From: Chloroflexi bacterium UBA4733
GTDB lineage: Bacteria; Chloroflexota; UBA4733
Length of the DNA stretch: 9,556 nt
Direction of reading: 5' to 3'
Assembly (NCBI GenBank): GCA_002404055.1
Contig: DHIZ01000293.1
Coordinates: forward strand, 1 to 9,556
The translations under genes and the position numbers were made by a program. Of the stretch, positions 1 through 6,341 are shown one piece after another (the first letter of the stretch is position 1; each line of letters begins with the position of its first letter). The notes beneath the pieces were generated by a model, which searched no databases, was not told the origin of the DNA, and was given only the letters and a program-made list of their open reading frames with translations.

Positions 1-963
1 GCGCTCGGTTGCAAGAACGCCTTGGGTCAGCTCCTGGACGTCCCCCCGTCGGATATCGCCTTCCTCCCGTCGGCGTCCGACGGCATCAATGCCGTTTGTG
101 GCCTGATTGACTTTCGGCCCGGTGACAACGTGGTCATCAACGACCTGGAGTTCCCATCGGTCGCGCTGCCCTGGCTGCGAATGCGCGAGCGCGGCATCGA
201 CGTTCGCGTGGTGCGCCATCGGCACTGGGAGATCGGCGCCGATGCGCTCCTGGCCGCCGTTGATCAGCGGACCCGGTTGATGGCACTGAGCCATGTCAGC
301 TACGTGAATGGGCTACGGCATGATGTTGAGGCCCTGTCGGAGCCGCTGCGGACTGCGGGCGTCATCTTCATGGTGGATGCCACCCAATCGCTCGGCGTTC
401 TCCCTGTTCCGGCGAGCGCGGCAGACTTCGTGGTGAGCAGCACCTACAAGTGGCTCCTCGGGACGCACGGCCTCGCTGTCCTCTACTGGAATCGCTCGCG
501 CCGGCCCGACGTTCAGCCGGCTGCTATTGGTTGGTACTCGCTTGCCGACACATTCGCCGAAGATCGGTACGAACGCTACACGCTCAAACCCGATGCCGGT
601 CGCTTCGAAACCGGCTACGTGAACTTCCCCGCCATCTACGCGCTCAGCAGGTCCGTCCCCTACTTACTGAAGGCCGGCATTCCACGAATCGCTGAGCACA
701 CCCTCGCCCTCGGTGATCTGCTGATCAAGGGCTTGACGGATCTTGGCCTGGAGATCATATCGCCCGCTGATCGCCGGCGACGGGGCGCCAGCATCTCGTT
801 CCTGCACCCGCGAGCAGCGGAGATCGGACGTGTACTGGCGGACTGTCAGGTGCTGGTCTGGGCGGGGGACGGCCGGGTGCGCGCCTCCACCCACCTCTTC
901 AACGGTCAGGCTGACGTCGAGCGGTACCTCGACGCCCTCTCCGGCATCTTGCGACGGGTCTGA
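1..963 (+). CDS. Class V PLP-dependent aminotransferase, 5'-truncated by the window edge
   Basis: The frame is open from the first base, so the true start lies upstream; the TTG at 22 should not be taken as a start because the preceding codons (ALGCKNA) read as family sequence. Residues below are counted from base 1. The fold-type I aminotransferase / cysteine-desulfurase-like pattern is clear: the PSASDG loop near 23-28, EFPS near 50-53, SHVSYVNG with the ring-stacking His98, VDATQS with Asp126 and Gln129 contacting the cofactor, and STYKWLLG with Lys150 (bases 448-450) as the Schiff-base lysine. A RFETG motif follows, as in class V enzymes. Substrate is not predictable: members include cysteine desulfurases, isopenicillin-N-epimerase-like proteins and various transaminases. 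The C-terminus looks complete. The next gene begins 62 nt downstream, so co-transcription is likely. About 60-70 N-terminal residues are probably missing. Confidence 0.93.
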   Translation, partial: ALGCKNALGQLLDVPPSDIAFLPSASDGINAVCGLIDFRPGDNVVINDLEFPSVALPWLRMRERGIDVRVVRHRHWEIGADALLAAVDQRTRLMALSHVSYVNGLRHDVEALSEPLRTAGVIFMVDATQSLGVLPVPASAADFVVSSTYKWLLGTHGLAVLYWNRSRRPDVQPAAIGWYSLADTFAEDRYERYTLKPDAGRFETGYVNFPAIYALSRSVPYLLKAGIPRIAEHTLALGDLLIKGLTDLGLEIISPADRRRRGASISFLHPRAAEIGRVLADCQVLVWAGDGRVRASTHLFNGQADVERYLDALSGILRRV

Positions 964-1009
964 CGCCGGATGCACAGGTTGTTTCGGGCTTGATGGCCTG
1001 ATCATCAGC

Positions 1010-1018
1010 GAGGAAAGG
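1010..1018 (+). promoter_or_regulatory. Shine-Dalgarno site for the barrel protein gene
   Basis: GAGGAAAGG lies 7 nt before the ATG at 1026 and fixes that codon as the start. An 11-base match to this site (CGAGGAAAGGA) occurs at 3359-3369 without a usable start codon. Confidence 0.75.
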
Positions 1019-1025
1019 ACCGACG

Positions 1026-3320
1026 ATGACTGCACCGTTGCCGGCGGGTGCGGCGCCCGCTGCGCTGCCGGTCCCCCACTTCCCCGACCGGCTGCATGCC
1101 TATGTCTGGCGGAATTGGCAGCTCGTCCCGGTGGCGCAGCTCGCCGCCGTCATTGGCGCCACAGCCGACGACGTGCTGCGCCTGGGCCGCGCAATGGGCC
1201 TGGCCGGACCGCCGGAGATCAGCGCCGATCAGCGGCGGCGCTCCGCCATCACCGTGATTCGCCGGAACTGGCATCTCCTCCCCTATGATCAACTGCTGGC
1301 GCTGCTCGGCTGGACGGAGGAGGAGTTGTCCTACAGCCTGCGCGAGGACGATTTCCTCTGGCACAAGTTGGGAAACTTGAAGCCGCAGTGTACGCGGCTG
1401 GAGTATCGTGAGCCCGACGCCGACGCCGTCGCGCGCGCGCAGGAGATCAGCCTGCTGGTACACCGAGAGTTCCCGGGCGGCGTCGGCGCGGCAGGAGAGC
1501 CACTCTTCAGTTTCGTCCAGGCGCTGGTGGCGGCGCCGGCACAACGGCGGGAGCCACCGCCGGAGAGCCGATTTCGGCCGCGCTTTTGCTCCTCCTATTT
1601 CGCCCTCTACGGCGATCCCCTGCTGGACGAGGCGCTCGACCCCTATCCCGATGGCTACCTTGCTCGGCTGGCAGGATGCGGTGTCGACGGGATCTGGCTC
1701 CAGGCCGTGCTCTACCGGCTGGCCCTCTTTCCCTGGCAGCCCGAGCTCAGCGCCGACTATCAGCGACGCTTAGCCGCACTGAACACGTTGGTGGCGCGGG
1801 CCAGGGCGCACGGCATTGGCCTGTACCTGTACCTGAACGAGCCCCGCGCGATGCCGCCCGAATTCTTCCAGCGCCACCCGCAGTTACAAGGCGTCGCCCA
1901 GCGGGATCTTGCCACCATCTGTACGAGCCTGCCGGAGGTCCAGGACTACCTGCGGGAGGCAGTGCGCTCGCTCTGCCTGGCTGTGCCGGATCTGGCCGGT
2001 CTTTTCACCATCACGGCGTCGGAAAACCTCACCAACTGCTGGTCGCACCACCACGGTGAGGGCTGTCCGCGCTGCGCCCGCCGTTCCGCTGCTGAGGTGA
2101 TCGCGGAGGTGAATCGCCTGATTGATGAGGGTAGGCGGGCCGCCGGCAGCCGGAGCCGTTTGCTCATCTGGGACTGGGGCTGGCGCGACGACGCCGTCGA
2201 GGCGACCATCGCGGCGCTGCCGGCGGACGCGGCGCTGATCAGCGTGAGCGAGTGGCAGTTGCCGATCCGTCGTGGCGGCGTCGCCAGCAGCGTCGGCGAG
2301 TACAGCATCTCGGCGGTCGGCCCGGGTCCGCGCGCCACTCGCCACTGGGACCTGGCGCGCCAACGCGGTCTCACGCCCATCGCCAAAATTCAAGCCGCCG
2401 TCACCTGGGAGCTCTCGGCGGTACCGTACATCCCGGCGATGGAGCTGGTGGCGCGCCACGCCGCCAACGTGCGGGCGGCCGGCGTCGACGGTTTGATGCT
2501 GGGCTGGACGCTGGGCGGTTATCCCTCGCCCAACCTGGAGGTCGTGGCGGCGATGGGCAGTGCGGCGGAGCCGACTCCCGAAGAAGCCATCCGGCAGGTG
2601 GCGGAGCGCCGCTTTGGCGGAGCCGCGTCGGCGGTGATCGCAGCCTGGCGCATCCTGAGCGCGGCGTTCGAGGAGTTTCCCTACCATGGCGGCGTCGTCT
2701 ATCGTGCGCCGACCCACTGGGGTCCCGCCAACCTGCTCTGGGCACAGCCGACCGGCTACCAGTCCACCATGATCGGCTTTCCTTACGACGATCTGGACGG
2801 CTGGCGCGCCATCTATCCGGCAGACGTGTTCGCGCGCCAAATGGCATTGGTGGCCGTCGGCTGCGAAGATGCGACAGCGCTCCTGCGACGCGCTCTGGCG
2901 GAGGCCTCATCAACCGATCGTCCGGTGGTCGACGCAGAAGCGCGCGTAGCGGTCAACGCAGAAGCGCGCGTGATCGAAGCCGCCGGCATCCACTTCCAGA
3001 GTGTGGCCAACCAGACGGACTTCGTCCGGACACGCGACGCGGGCTGGCGAGCGGAGCGAGACCCTGCGGCCGGGACCAGCGAGGCGGCCCGGGACGGGCT
3101 TGCAGAACTCGAGCGGCTGCTCCACGCGGAAAGCGCACTGGCGCGCCGCCTGTACACCCTGCAAATGGCGGACAGCCGGATCGGTTTCGAGGCGAGCAAC
3201 CAGTACTACTATATCCCGCTTGATCTAGCGGAAAAGATCGTGAACTGCGACCAGCTCTTGACCCGCTGGTTGCCCGAGCAACGCGCCCGCTGGAACGCCC
3301 GAAGCGAACCAGCGCGTTGA
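1026..3320 (+). CDS. Putative glycoside-hydrolase-like (beta/alpha)8 barrel protein with duplicated N-terminal helical module
   Basis: This is a 764-residue soluble-looking protein with no signal peptide, so it probably acts in the cytoplasm. Residues 25-59 and 76-111 are two related copies (RNW-x-L-x-P-x-x-QL-x-A-x-x-G-x-T), helix-turn-helix-like in appearance. Residues about 184-500 look like a TIM barrel: motifs fall at likely strand ends, including LYLNEP (268-273), TASEN with Glu333, WDWGW with Asp383, SEW with Glu409 and TWEL with Glu462. A Cys/His cluster (Cys338, His341-343, Cys347, Cys350, the last pair as CPRC) follows Glu333. The helical C-terminal part ends in a conserved-looking GFEASNQYYY-x-x-x-DL segment (720-734). 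The style recalls the GH20/GH67-like group of carbohydrate hydrolases, but the canonical GH20 Asp-Glu pair is absent, so no family is assigned. Catalytic residues are guesses from position. The neighbouring sugar-binding protein and dehydrogenases fit a role in glycoside breakdown. Confidence 0.72.
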   Translation: MTAPLPAGAAPAALPVPHFPDRLHAYVWRNWQLVPVAQLAAVIGATADDVLRLGRAMGLAGPPEISADQRRRSAITVIRRNWHLLPYDQLLALLGWTEEELSYSLREDDFLWHKLGNLKPQCTRLEYREPDADAVARAQEISLLVHREFPGGVGAAGEPLFSFVQALVAAPAQRREPPPESRFRPRFCSSYFALYGDPLLDEALDPYPDGYLARLAGCGVDGIWLQAVLYRLALFPWQPELSADYQRRLAALNTLVARARAHGIGLYLYLNEPRAMPPEFFQRHPQLQGVAQRDLATICTSLPEVQDYLREAVRSLCLAVPDLAGLFTITASENLTNCWSHHHGEGCPRCARRSAAEVIAEVNRLIDEGRRAAGSRSRLLIWDWGWRDDAVEATIAALPADAALISVSEWQLPIRRGGVASSVGEYSISAVGPGPRATRHWDLARQRGLTPIAKIQAAVTWELSAVPYIPAMELVARHAANVRAAGVDGLMLGWTLGGYPSPNLEVVAAMGSAAEPTPEEAIRQVAERRFGGAASAVIAAWRILSAAFEEFPYHGGVVYRAPTHWGPANLLWAQPTGYQSTMIGFPYDDLDGWRAIYPADVFARQMALVAVGCEDATALLRRALAEASSTDRPVVDAEARVAVNAEARVIEAAGIHFQSVANQTDFVRTRDAGWRAERDPAAGTSEAARDGLAELERLLHAESALARRLYTLQMADSRIGFEASNQYYYIPLDLAEKIVNCDQLLTRWLPEQRARWNARSEPAR
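2928..2971 (+). repeat. 24-bp-period tandem duplication inside the barrel protein gene
   Basis: Two copies (2928-2947 and 2952-2971) match at 19 of 20 bases and lie 24 bp apart, so the frame is kept. They encode the repeated residues VDAEARV and VNAEARV (635-641 and 643-649). It looks like a recent in-frame slippage or duplication in a surface segment of the C-terminal domain. Confidence 0.8.
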
Positions 3321-3332
3321 TAACGTGACGAT

Positions 3333-3348
3333 GGCCGTGTCGACGGCC
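3333..3348 (+). other. Small hairpin after the barrel protein gene
   Basis: GGCCGT (3333-3338) and ACGGCC (3343-3348) form a 6-bp perfect stem with a GTCG loop, 12 nt after the TGA. There is no T-run behind it, so it is at best a weak 3'-end or pausing structure and could be chance in GC-rich sequence. Confidence 0.3.
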
Positions 3349-3359
3349 TGCCCGCAGCC

Positions 3360-3370
3360 GAGGAAAGGAG
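3360..3370 (+). other. Shine-Dalgarno-like site without a start codon
   Basis: GAGGAAAGGAG is as strong as the site serving the barrel gene, but no ATG, GTG or TTG follows within usable distance. The only candidate is an ATC at 3376, opening just 8 codons before a stop. It may be a relic of a lost or shifted gene start, or simply a purine-rich run. Confidence 0.3.
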
Positions 3371-3440
3371 CGCCTATCGCCCTGACCGTCCCCCAGTCGT
3401 GAACAAGCGTCATCGGGGTCGCGCAGTGCCCCGCAAAGAG

Positions 3441-3446
3441 AAAGGA
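3441..3446 (+). promoter_or_regulatory. Shine-Dalgarno site ahead of the 16-codon leader frame
   Basis: AAAGGA, within a long purine run at 3435-3455, sits 9 nt before the ATG at 3456. By contrast, the 20 nt before the GTG at 3503 contain no purine-rich ribosome site. This argues that ribosomes load at 3456. Confidence 0.6.
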
Positions 3447-3455
3447 CAAGAGAAG

Positions 3456-3506
3456 ATGCTGAATCCTGGTTCAACTCAACCATCACGCGGTACCATCGTG
3501 CGGTGA
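3456..3506 (+). CDS. 16-codon leader frame, or frame-disrupted N-terminus of the solute-binding lipoprotein
   Basis: ATG 3456 with a good Shine-Dalgarno site opens a 16-residue frame (MLNPGSTQPSRGTIVR) ending at TGA 3504-3506. That stop overlaps the GTG at 3503 of the lipoprotein gene in the sequence GTGA. Two readings are possible. One is a real leader peptide translationally coupled to the lipoprotein through the 4-nt overlap. The other is that one G is missing near 3501-3503, from sequencing or from a real deletion: restoring it joins this peptide to the twin-arginine segment and gives a normal 15-20-residue n-region. I slightly prefer the second, because the join lands exactly ahead of the TRRRFL motif. 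Confidence 0.45.
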   Translation: MLNPGSTQPSRGTIVR

Positions 3507-5035
3507 CCCGCCGCCGCTTTCTGGTGGCGCTCGCGCCTCTTGGTACACTCGTGCCATTGCTGGCCGCCTGCGGCGGCAGTGTCGCCGCCACGGTCAGTAG
3601 CACTGGCAGTAGCACTGCCGCCGGTACAACCTCCAGCGCCGTCGCCAGCGCGACAACGGCTCAGGCCGCCACGACCAGTGCCACGGCTGCACTGACCACA
3701 GTGGCGACGAGCGCCGCGACCACAACCTCTGCCGCGGCGGCGGCCGCCGTGACATCGAGCGCCGCAGCCACAACGACATCCGCCGCTGCCCAGGCCGCCG
3801 CTGGTCAGCGCACGCTCTTGCTGTGGGGGCAAGACGTCTTCTACAAGCCGGGGACCCTGGGCGACACCTTCATCAAGGAGTACGCCCAGCAGAACCCGAC
3901 CATCAAGGTCACGAGCGAGCCGCAAGTCTATAGCACCACCAAGCTGCCGCAAATGGTCGCGGCCGGCACCGTGCCCGATTTTGCCCACATGGATCGCTAC
4001 CTGGCCGCGGAGTGGGGCAACAAGGGCATCATCGAGCCGCTTGATGCCATGATCGGCCAATCCAAGGTGCTCATCCCGTCGGATTGGCGCGACGGACTGC
4101 GCAGCGACGTCACCTGGAAGGGGAAGGTCTTCGCCGTCCCGCAAGGTTCGGATGTCTGGCTGTTCTACTGGAACAAGCCGGCCTATCAGGAGGTTGGGCT
4201 CGCCCCGGACCAGGCGCCTGCTACCTGGGACGACCTGAAACAGTCAGCCCAGAAGATCTTCAAAGCCGATGCCAGCGGGGCCATCCAGCGCTACGGCTTT
4301 GCCCCGCAGTTCGGCAATGGTGGTCCCCAGGCCGCCTGGCTCATCTTCATGTGGCAGCAAGGGCAAGATGAACTCAGCCCGGACCGCACGAAGGCGATCT
4401 TTAATACCGACCTCGGTCTCAACGCCCTCAACCTCGTCGTTGACTTCGTGAAGATGCAGGGCGGATGGCAGCACTACCAGGACTTCATCAAGGGCCTCTC
4501 GCCGCAGGCGCAGAAAGCCGCGCTGCCCGAGGGGAAGATCGCCTCGCACCTGGACTACCAGGGCGAAGTGAGCGCCATCTGGAAGCCGGCGGTGCCGAAC
4601 TTCTCGCCTGACGTGTACGGCGCCGGTCTGATCCCCAAGCCGCCGGACGGCAAGGACACCACCTACCAGGGAGGCCCCACCTACGTCATTCCCACTGGGG
4701 CCAAGAACCCGAGCGATGCATTCCATTTCCTGGAGTACATCTCCACGGCTGCTAACCAGGTGCGCTGGGCCGATGGTCCGGGTGCCGTGCCGACGTCGAA
4801 ATCGGCGCTGGCGAGCGACGCCTACCTCAGCAAGGATCCGGTGCGGAAGATCTATGCCCAGCTCGCCCTTGGCGGTAAGTGGGTGCCGGTCGTCCCCGGC
4901 GGCGCCGAAATCCTCAAGCTGCATGGCCAGTTGATGACTGATGCGTTGAGCGGCGCCAAGTCGCCCCACGATGCGCTCACCGCGGCCCAGACGGCGATCC
5001 AGGTGGTGCTGGACAAGAACATGAGCGGCCTTTAG
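3503..5035 (+). CDS. Extracellular solute-binding lipoprotein, family 1 (ABC sugar transporter type)
   Basis: A 510-residue protein from the GTG at 3503. The N-terminus carries a twin-arginine-like motif (TRRRFLV, residues 2-8), a short hydrophobic stretch and a lipobox LAAC with the lipidated Cys23, suggesting Tat export and anchoring on the outer face of the membrane. Residues 26-101 form an Ala/Thr/Ser tether. From about 104 the binding domain follows family 1 solute-binding proteins: LLLWGQD, then a FIKEYAQQNPTIKV segment, PDFAHMD, an FAVPQGSDVWLFYWNKPAY hinge region, ATWDDL, and a C-terminal FLEYIST segment. Family 1 proteins mostly bind oligosaccharides or polyols for import; the ligand here is unknown. 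No permease or ATPase gene is in the window. The start is uncertain: GTG 3503 has no Shine-Dalgarno site, whereas ATG 3456 in another frame does. A strong hairpin starts 32 nt after the stop. Confidence 0.9.
   Translation: MTRRRFLVALAPLGTLVPLLAACGGSVAATVSSTGSSTAAGTTSSAVASATTAQAATTSATAALTTVATSAATTTSAAAAAAVTSSAAATTTSAAAQAAAGQRTLLLWGQDVFYKPGTLGDTFIKEYAQQNPTIKVTSEPQVYSTTKLPQMVAAGTVPDFAHMDRYLAAEWGNKGIIEPLDAMIGQSKVLIPSDWRDGLRSDVTWKGKVFAVPQGSDVWLFYWNKPAYQEVGLAPDQAPATWDDLKQSAQKIFKADASGAIQRYGFAPQFGNGGPQAAWLIFMWQQGQDELSPDRTKAIFNTDLGLNALNLVVDFVKMQGGWQHYQDFIKGLSPQAQKAALPEGKIASHLDYQGEVSAIWKPAVPNFSPDVYGAGLIPKPPDGKDTTYQGGPTYVIPTGAKNPSDAFHFLEYISTAANQVRWADGPGAVPTSKSALASDAYLSKDPVRKIYAQLALGGKWVPVVPGGAEILKLHGQLMTDALSGAKSPHDALTAAQTAIQVVLDKNMSGL
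3578..3805 (+). repeat. Low-complexity Ala/Thr/Ser tether-coding segment
   Basis: Residues 26-101 of the lipoprotein are Ala, Ser or Thr at all but 11 of 76 positions, with no acidic, basic or aromatic residue. The repetitive GCC/ACC/AGC codon use makes the DNA slippage-prone. Its position just after the lipidated Cys23 makes it a spacer between membrane and binding domain; the Thr/Ser density would suit O-glycosylation, which is inference. Confidence 0.85.
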
Positions 5036-5067
5036 ACTCCGCCCGCGAGCCGTTCACCTGATGGCAG

Positions 5068-5107
5068 GGAAGTCGATACGTGACGCCGGCGCCACGTATC
5101 GACTTCC
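5068..5107 (+). terminator. 15-bp perfect inverted repeat after the lipoprotein gene
   Basis: The arms at 5068-5082 and 5093-5107 are exactly complementary over 15 bases, and the 10-nt loop contains the palindrome CGCCGGCG. It starts 32 nt after the TAG. There is no T-run, so it is not a textbook intrinsic terminator. It could be a U-less terminator, or a stabilising 3' hairpin that keeps lipoprotein mRNA more abundant than the downstream genes, as is common for binding-protein genes. Confidence 0.65.
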
Positions 5108-5128
5108 TCGGGCCGGAGGAGGGGTTAC

Positions 5129-5148
5129 CCACCGCTGTGTTGCGGTGG
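5129..5148 (+). other. 7-bp hairpin in the lipoprotein-oxidoreductase spacer
   Basis: CCACCGC (5129-5135) pairs with GCGGTGG (5142-5148) around the loop TGTGTT. The right arm can alternatively pair with the CACCGC at 5179-5184 in the next hairpin, so the two structures could interact. Confidence 0.5.
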
Positions 5149-5149
5149 A

Positions 5150-5221
5150 CGGTTCTCTGCTGCGCGCCAACGCCTCGGCACCGCTGTCGGGGCTGAGGCG
5201 TTGGCGCGCAGCAGGGGGCTG
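5150..5221 (+). promoter_or_regulatory. Long hairpin just upstream of the first oxidoreductase gene
   Basis: The arms 5157-5176 and 5195-5214 are perfectly complementary over 20 bases. Allowing G-U pairs, the RNA stem extends to 5150-5179 with 5192-5221, about 30 pairs with a 12-nt loop. The stem ends 10 nt before the AAGGAG at 5232. Such a stem is a candidate RNase III processing site, transcriptional barrier or control element for the oxidoreductase genes. No T-run follows. It matches no riboswitch class that I recognise. Confidence 0.6.
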
Positions 5222-5231
5222 ACATGCAAGC

Positions 5232-5237
5232 AAGGAG
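5232..5237 (+). promoter_or_regulatory. Shine-Dalgarno site deciding the first oxidoreductase start
   Basis: AAGGAG lies 7 nt before the ATG at 5245. The in-frame ATG at 5224 lies upstream of this site, so 5245 is the better start. Confidence 0.8.
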
Positions 5238-5244
5238 AAAACAG

Positions 5245-6324
5245 ATGGGTCGTCTCGTTCGCATCGGGTTTATCGGTTGCGGGAACCACGCCAGTCAGAA
5301 TCTGTATCCGGCATTGCGTCTGGGCGTCAATGGCTCGCCCGCGTTGAAGGAGCCCAGTGGCGAACTCGTCGCGTGTTGCGACCTCGACGAGGGCCGGGCA
5401 CAGCGTAACGCCCGAGTGTTCGGCTTTGCGCACTGGTACACCGACTACCGGACCATGCTGGAGCGGGAGGATCTCGACTGCCTATTCGCGGTGATGCACC
5501 CGCGACAGCAGCCTGCAATCGCCATCGACTGCCTGAATGCGGGCAAGCCGGTGTTCGTGGAGAAGCCGCCGACAGAGACGCTGGAGGATGCCTACGCGGT
5601 CAAGGACGCGTGCGAGCGCTCCGGCAAGTTCGCGATGATCGCCTTCATGAAGCGCTTCTCGAAACCGTACCAGCGTGCGCTGAGCCAGATGCAACGCCCC
5701 GAATTCGGCCCGCCGACGACGTACGAAGCGCACTACAACTATGGCCGGTATGCGGCCCCTGAGGTCTACGACTTCCTCAACGCCTTCTCCTGCCATCATC
5801 TCGACCTGGCCCGCTTCTTCATGGGAGATGTGGCCAGTGTCTACGCGCTGTACGTCTCTCGTTCTGGGGGGAGTACCGGACGGCCGCAAACGTATACCGA
5901 AGTGCTTCGGGATCGCAATCGCTCGGCGCCGCAAGAGGAAGCCTGGTTGCTCAGTCTGCAGTTCGCCAGCGGCGCCGTCGGCTTCCTGCAGACCAACTGT
6001 CTGGAACGCGTGCAAGAGCGGGTCACCATCACCGGCCGCGGAGGCTGGGTCACCGTCGATGATTGGCGTCGCGTCACTGCCTATGTCGGCAACACGGAGC
6101 TTCCCTACAGTTGGGAGCCGAACGACCAGAGTCCGAGTGATCAGTTCGACTCCCGCACGCTGCACGGCTACACGGGCGAGGTTCGCCATTTCATCGAGTG
6201 CGTGCGCGACGGCACGGTTGGCACGCCGAACATTGACGATGGTATCGCCCATCTCAAGCTTGAGCAGGCGGCGAAGCGGTCGGCGCAACACGGACGCCCG
6301 GTTGCCCTGACGGAGATTGCTTGA
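5245..6324 (+). CDS. Gfo/Idh/MocA family oxidoreductase (first of a tandem pair)
   Basis: A 359-residue cytoplasmic NAD(P)-dependent dehydrogenase of the sugar/inositol type. The N-terminal Rossmann domain opens with VRIGFIGCGNHA (Gly11-x-Gly13-x-x-Ala16). CCDLDEG near 44-50 follows strand 2 and carries the acidic residue expected to contact the NAD ribose. VEKPP contains the conserved EKP (Glu106-Lys107-Pro108), whose lysine is catalytic in characterised relatives. FMKRF (135-139) and SCHHLDL (182-188) line the expected active site in the C-terminal alpha/beta domain. The family oxidises or epimerises sugars, polyols and derivatives, and cleaves some glycosides by an NAD-dependent route; the substrate here is unknown. 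Compared with its neighbour it has about 21 extra residues near 206-233. It is separated from the lipoprotein by the hairpin spacer and is followed after 17 nt by its paralogue, so it probably heads an operon. Confidence 0.92.
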   Translation: MGRLVRIGFIGCGNHASQNLYPALRLGVNGSPALKEPSGELVACCDLDEGRAQRNARVFGFAHWYTDYRTMLEREDLDCLFAVMHPRQQPAIAIDCLNAGKPVFVEKPPTETLEDAYAVKDACERSGKFAMIAFMKRFSKPYQRALSQMQRPEFGPPTTYEAHYNYGRYAAPEVYDFLNAFSCHHLDLARFFMGDVASVYALYVSRSGGSTGRPQTYTEVLRDRNRSAPQEEAWLLSLQFASGAVGFLQTNCLERVQERVTITGRGGWVTVDDWRRVTAYVGNTELPYSWEPNDQSPSDQFDSRTLHGYTGEVRHFIECVRDGTVGTPNIDDGIAHLKLEQAAKRSAQHGRPVALTEIA

Positions 6325-6341
6325 GACGGAGGCGGTCAAGG

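Noticed and set aside
991..1008. TGATGGCCTGATCATCA mini-palindrome before the barrel gene
   Set aside because: Only a 5-bp stem with a 7-nt loop and no T-run; too weak to call an operator or terminator.
664..1035. Long antisense open frames across the aminotransferase end, and similar ones across most other genes
   Set aside because: They mirror the third-position GC bias of real genes on the + strand, show no family motifs, and lack ribosome sites.
2252..3223. A 323-codon + strand frame inside the barrel protein gene
   Set aside because: Arg/Gly/Pro-rich composition with no recognisable motif; it is the out-of-frame reading of a gene with coherent barrel-type sequence.
3317..3345. TTGATA as a -35 box for a promoter of the lipoprotein gene
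   Set aside because: No plausible -10 hexamer lies 16-18 nt downstream.
3414..3433. CGGGG...CCCCG inverted repeat upstream of the lipoprotein gene
   Set aside because: A 5-bp stem with a 10-nt loop is expected by chance at this GC content.
5068..5221. Inverted repeats as ends of a small insertion element or MITE
   Set aside because: The repeats are self-contained hairpins with different arm sequences, no flanking target-site duplication was seen, and no transposase is present.
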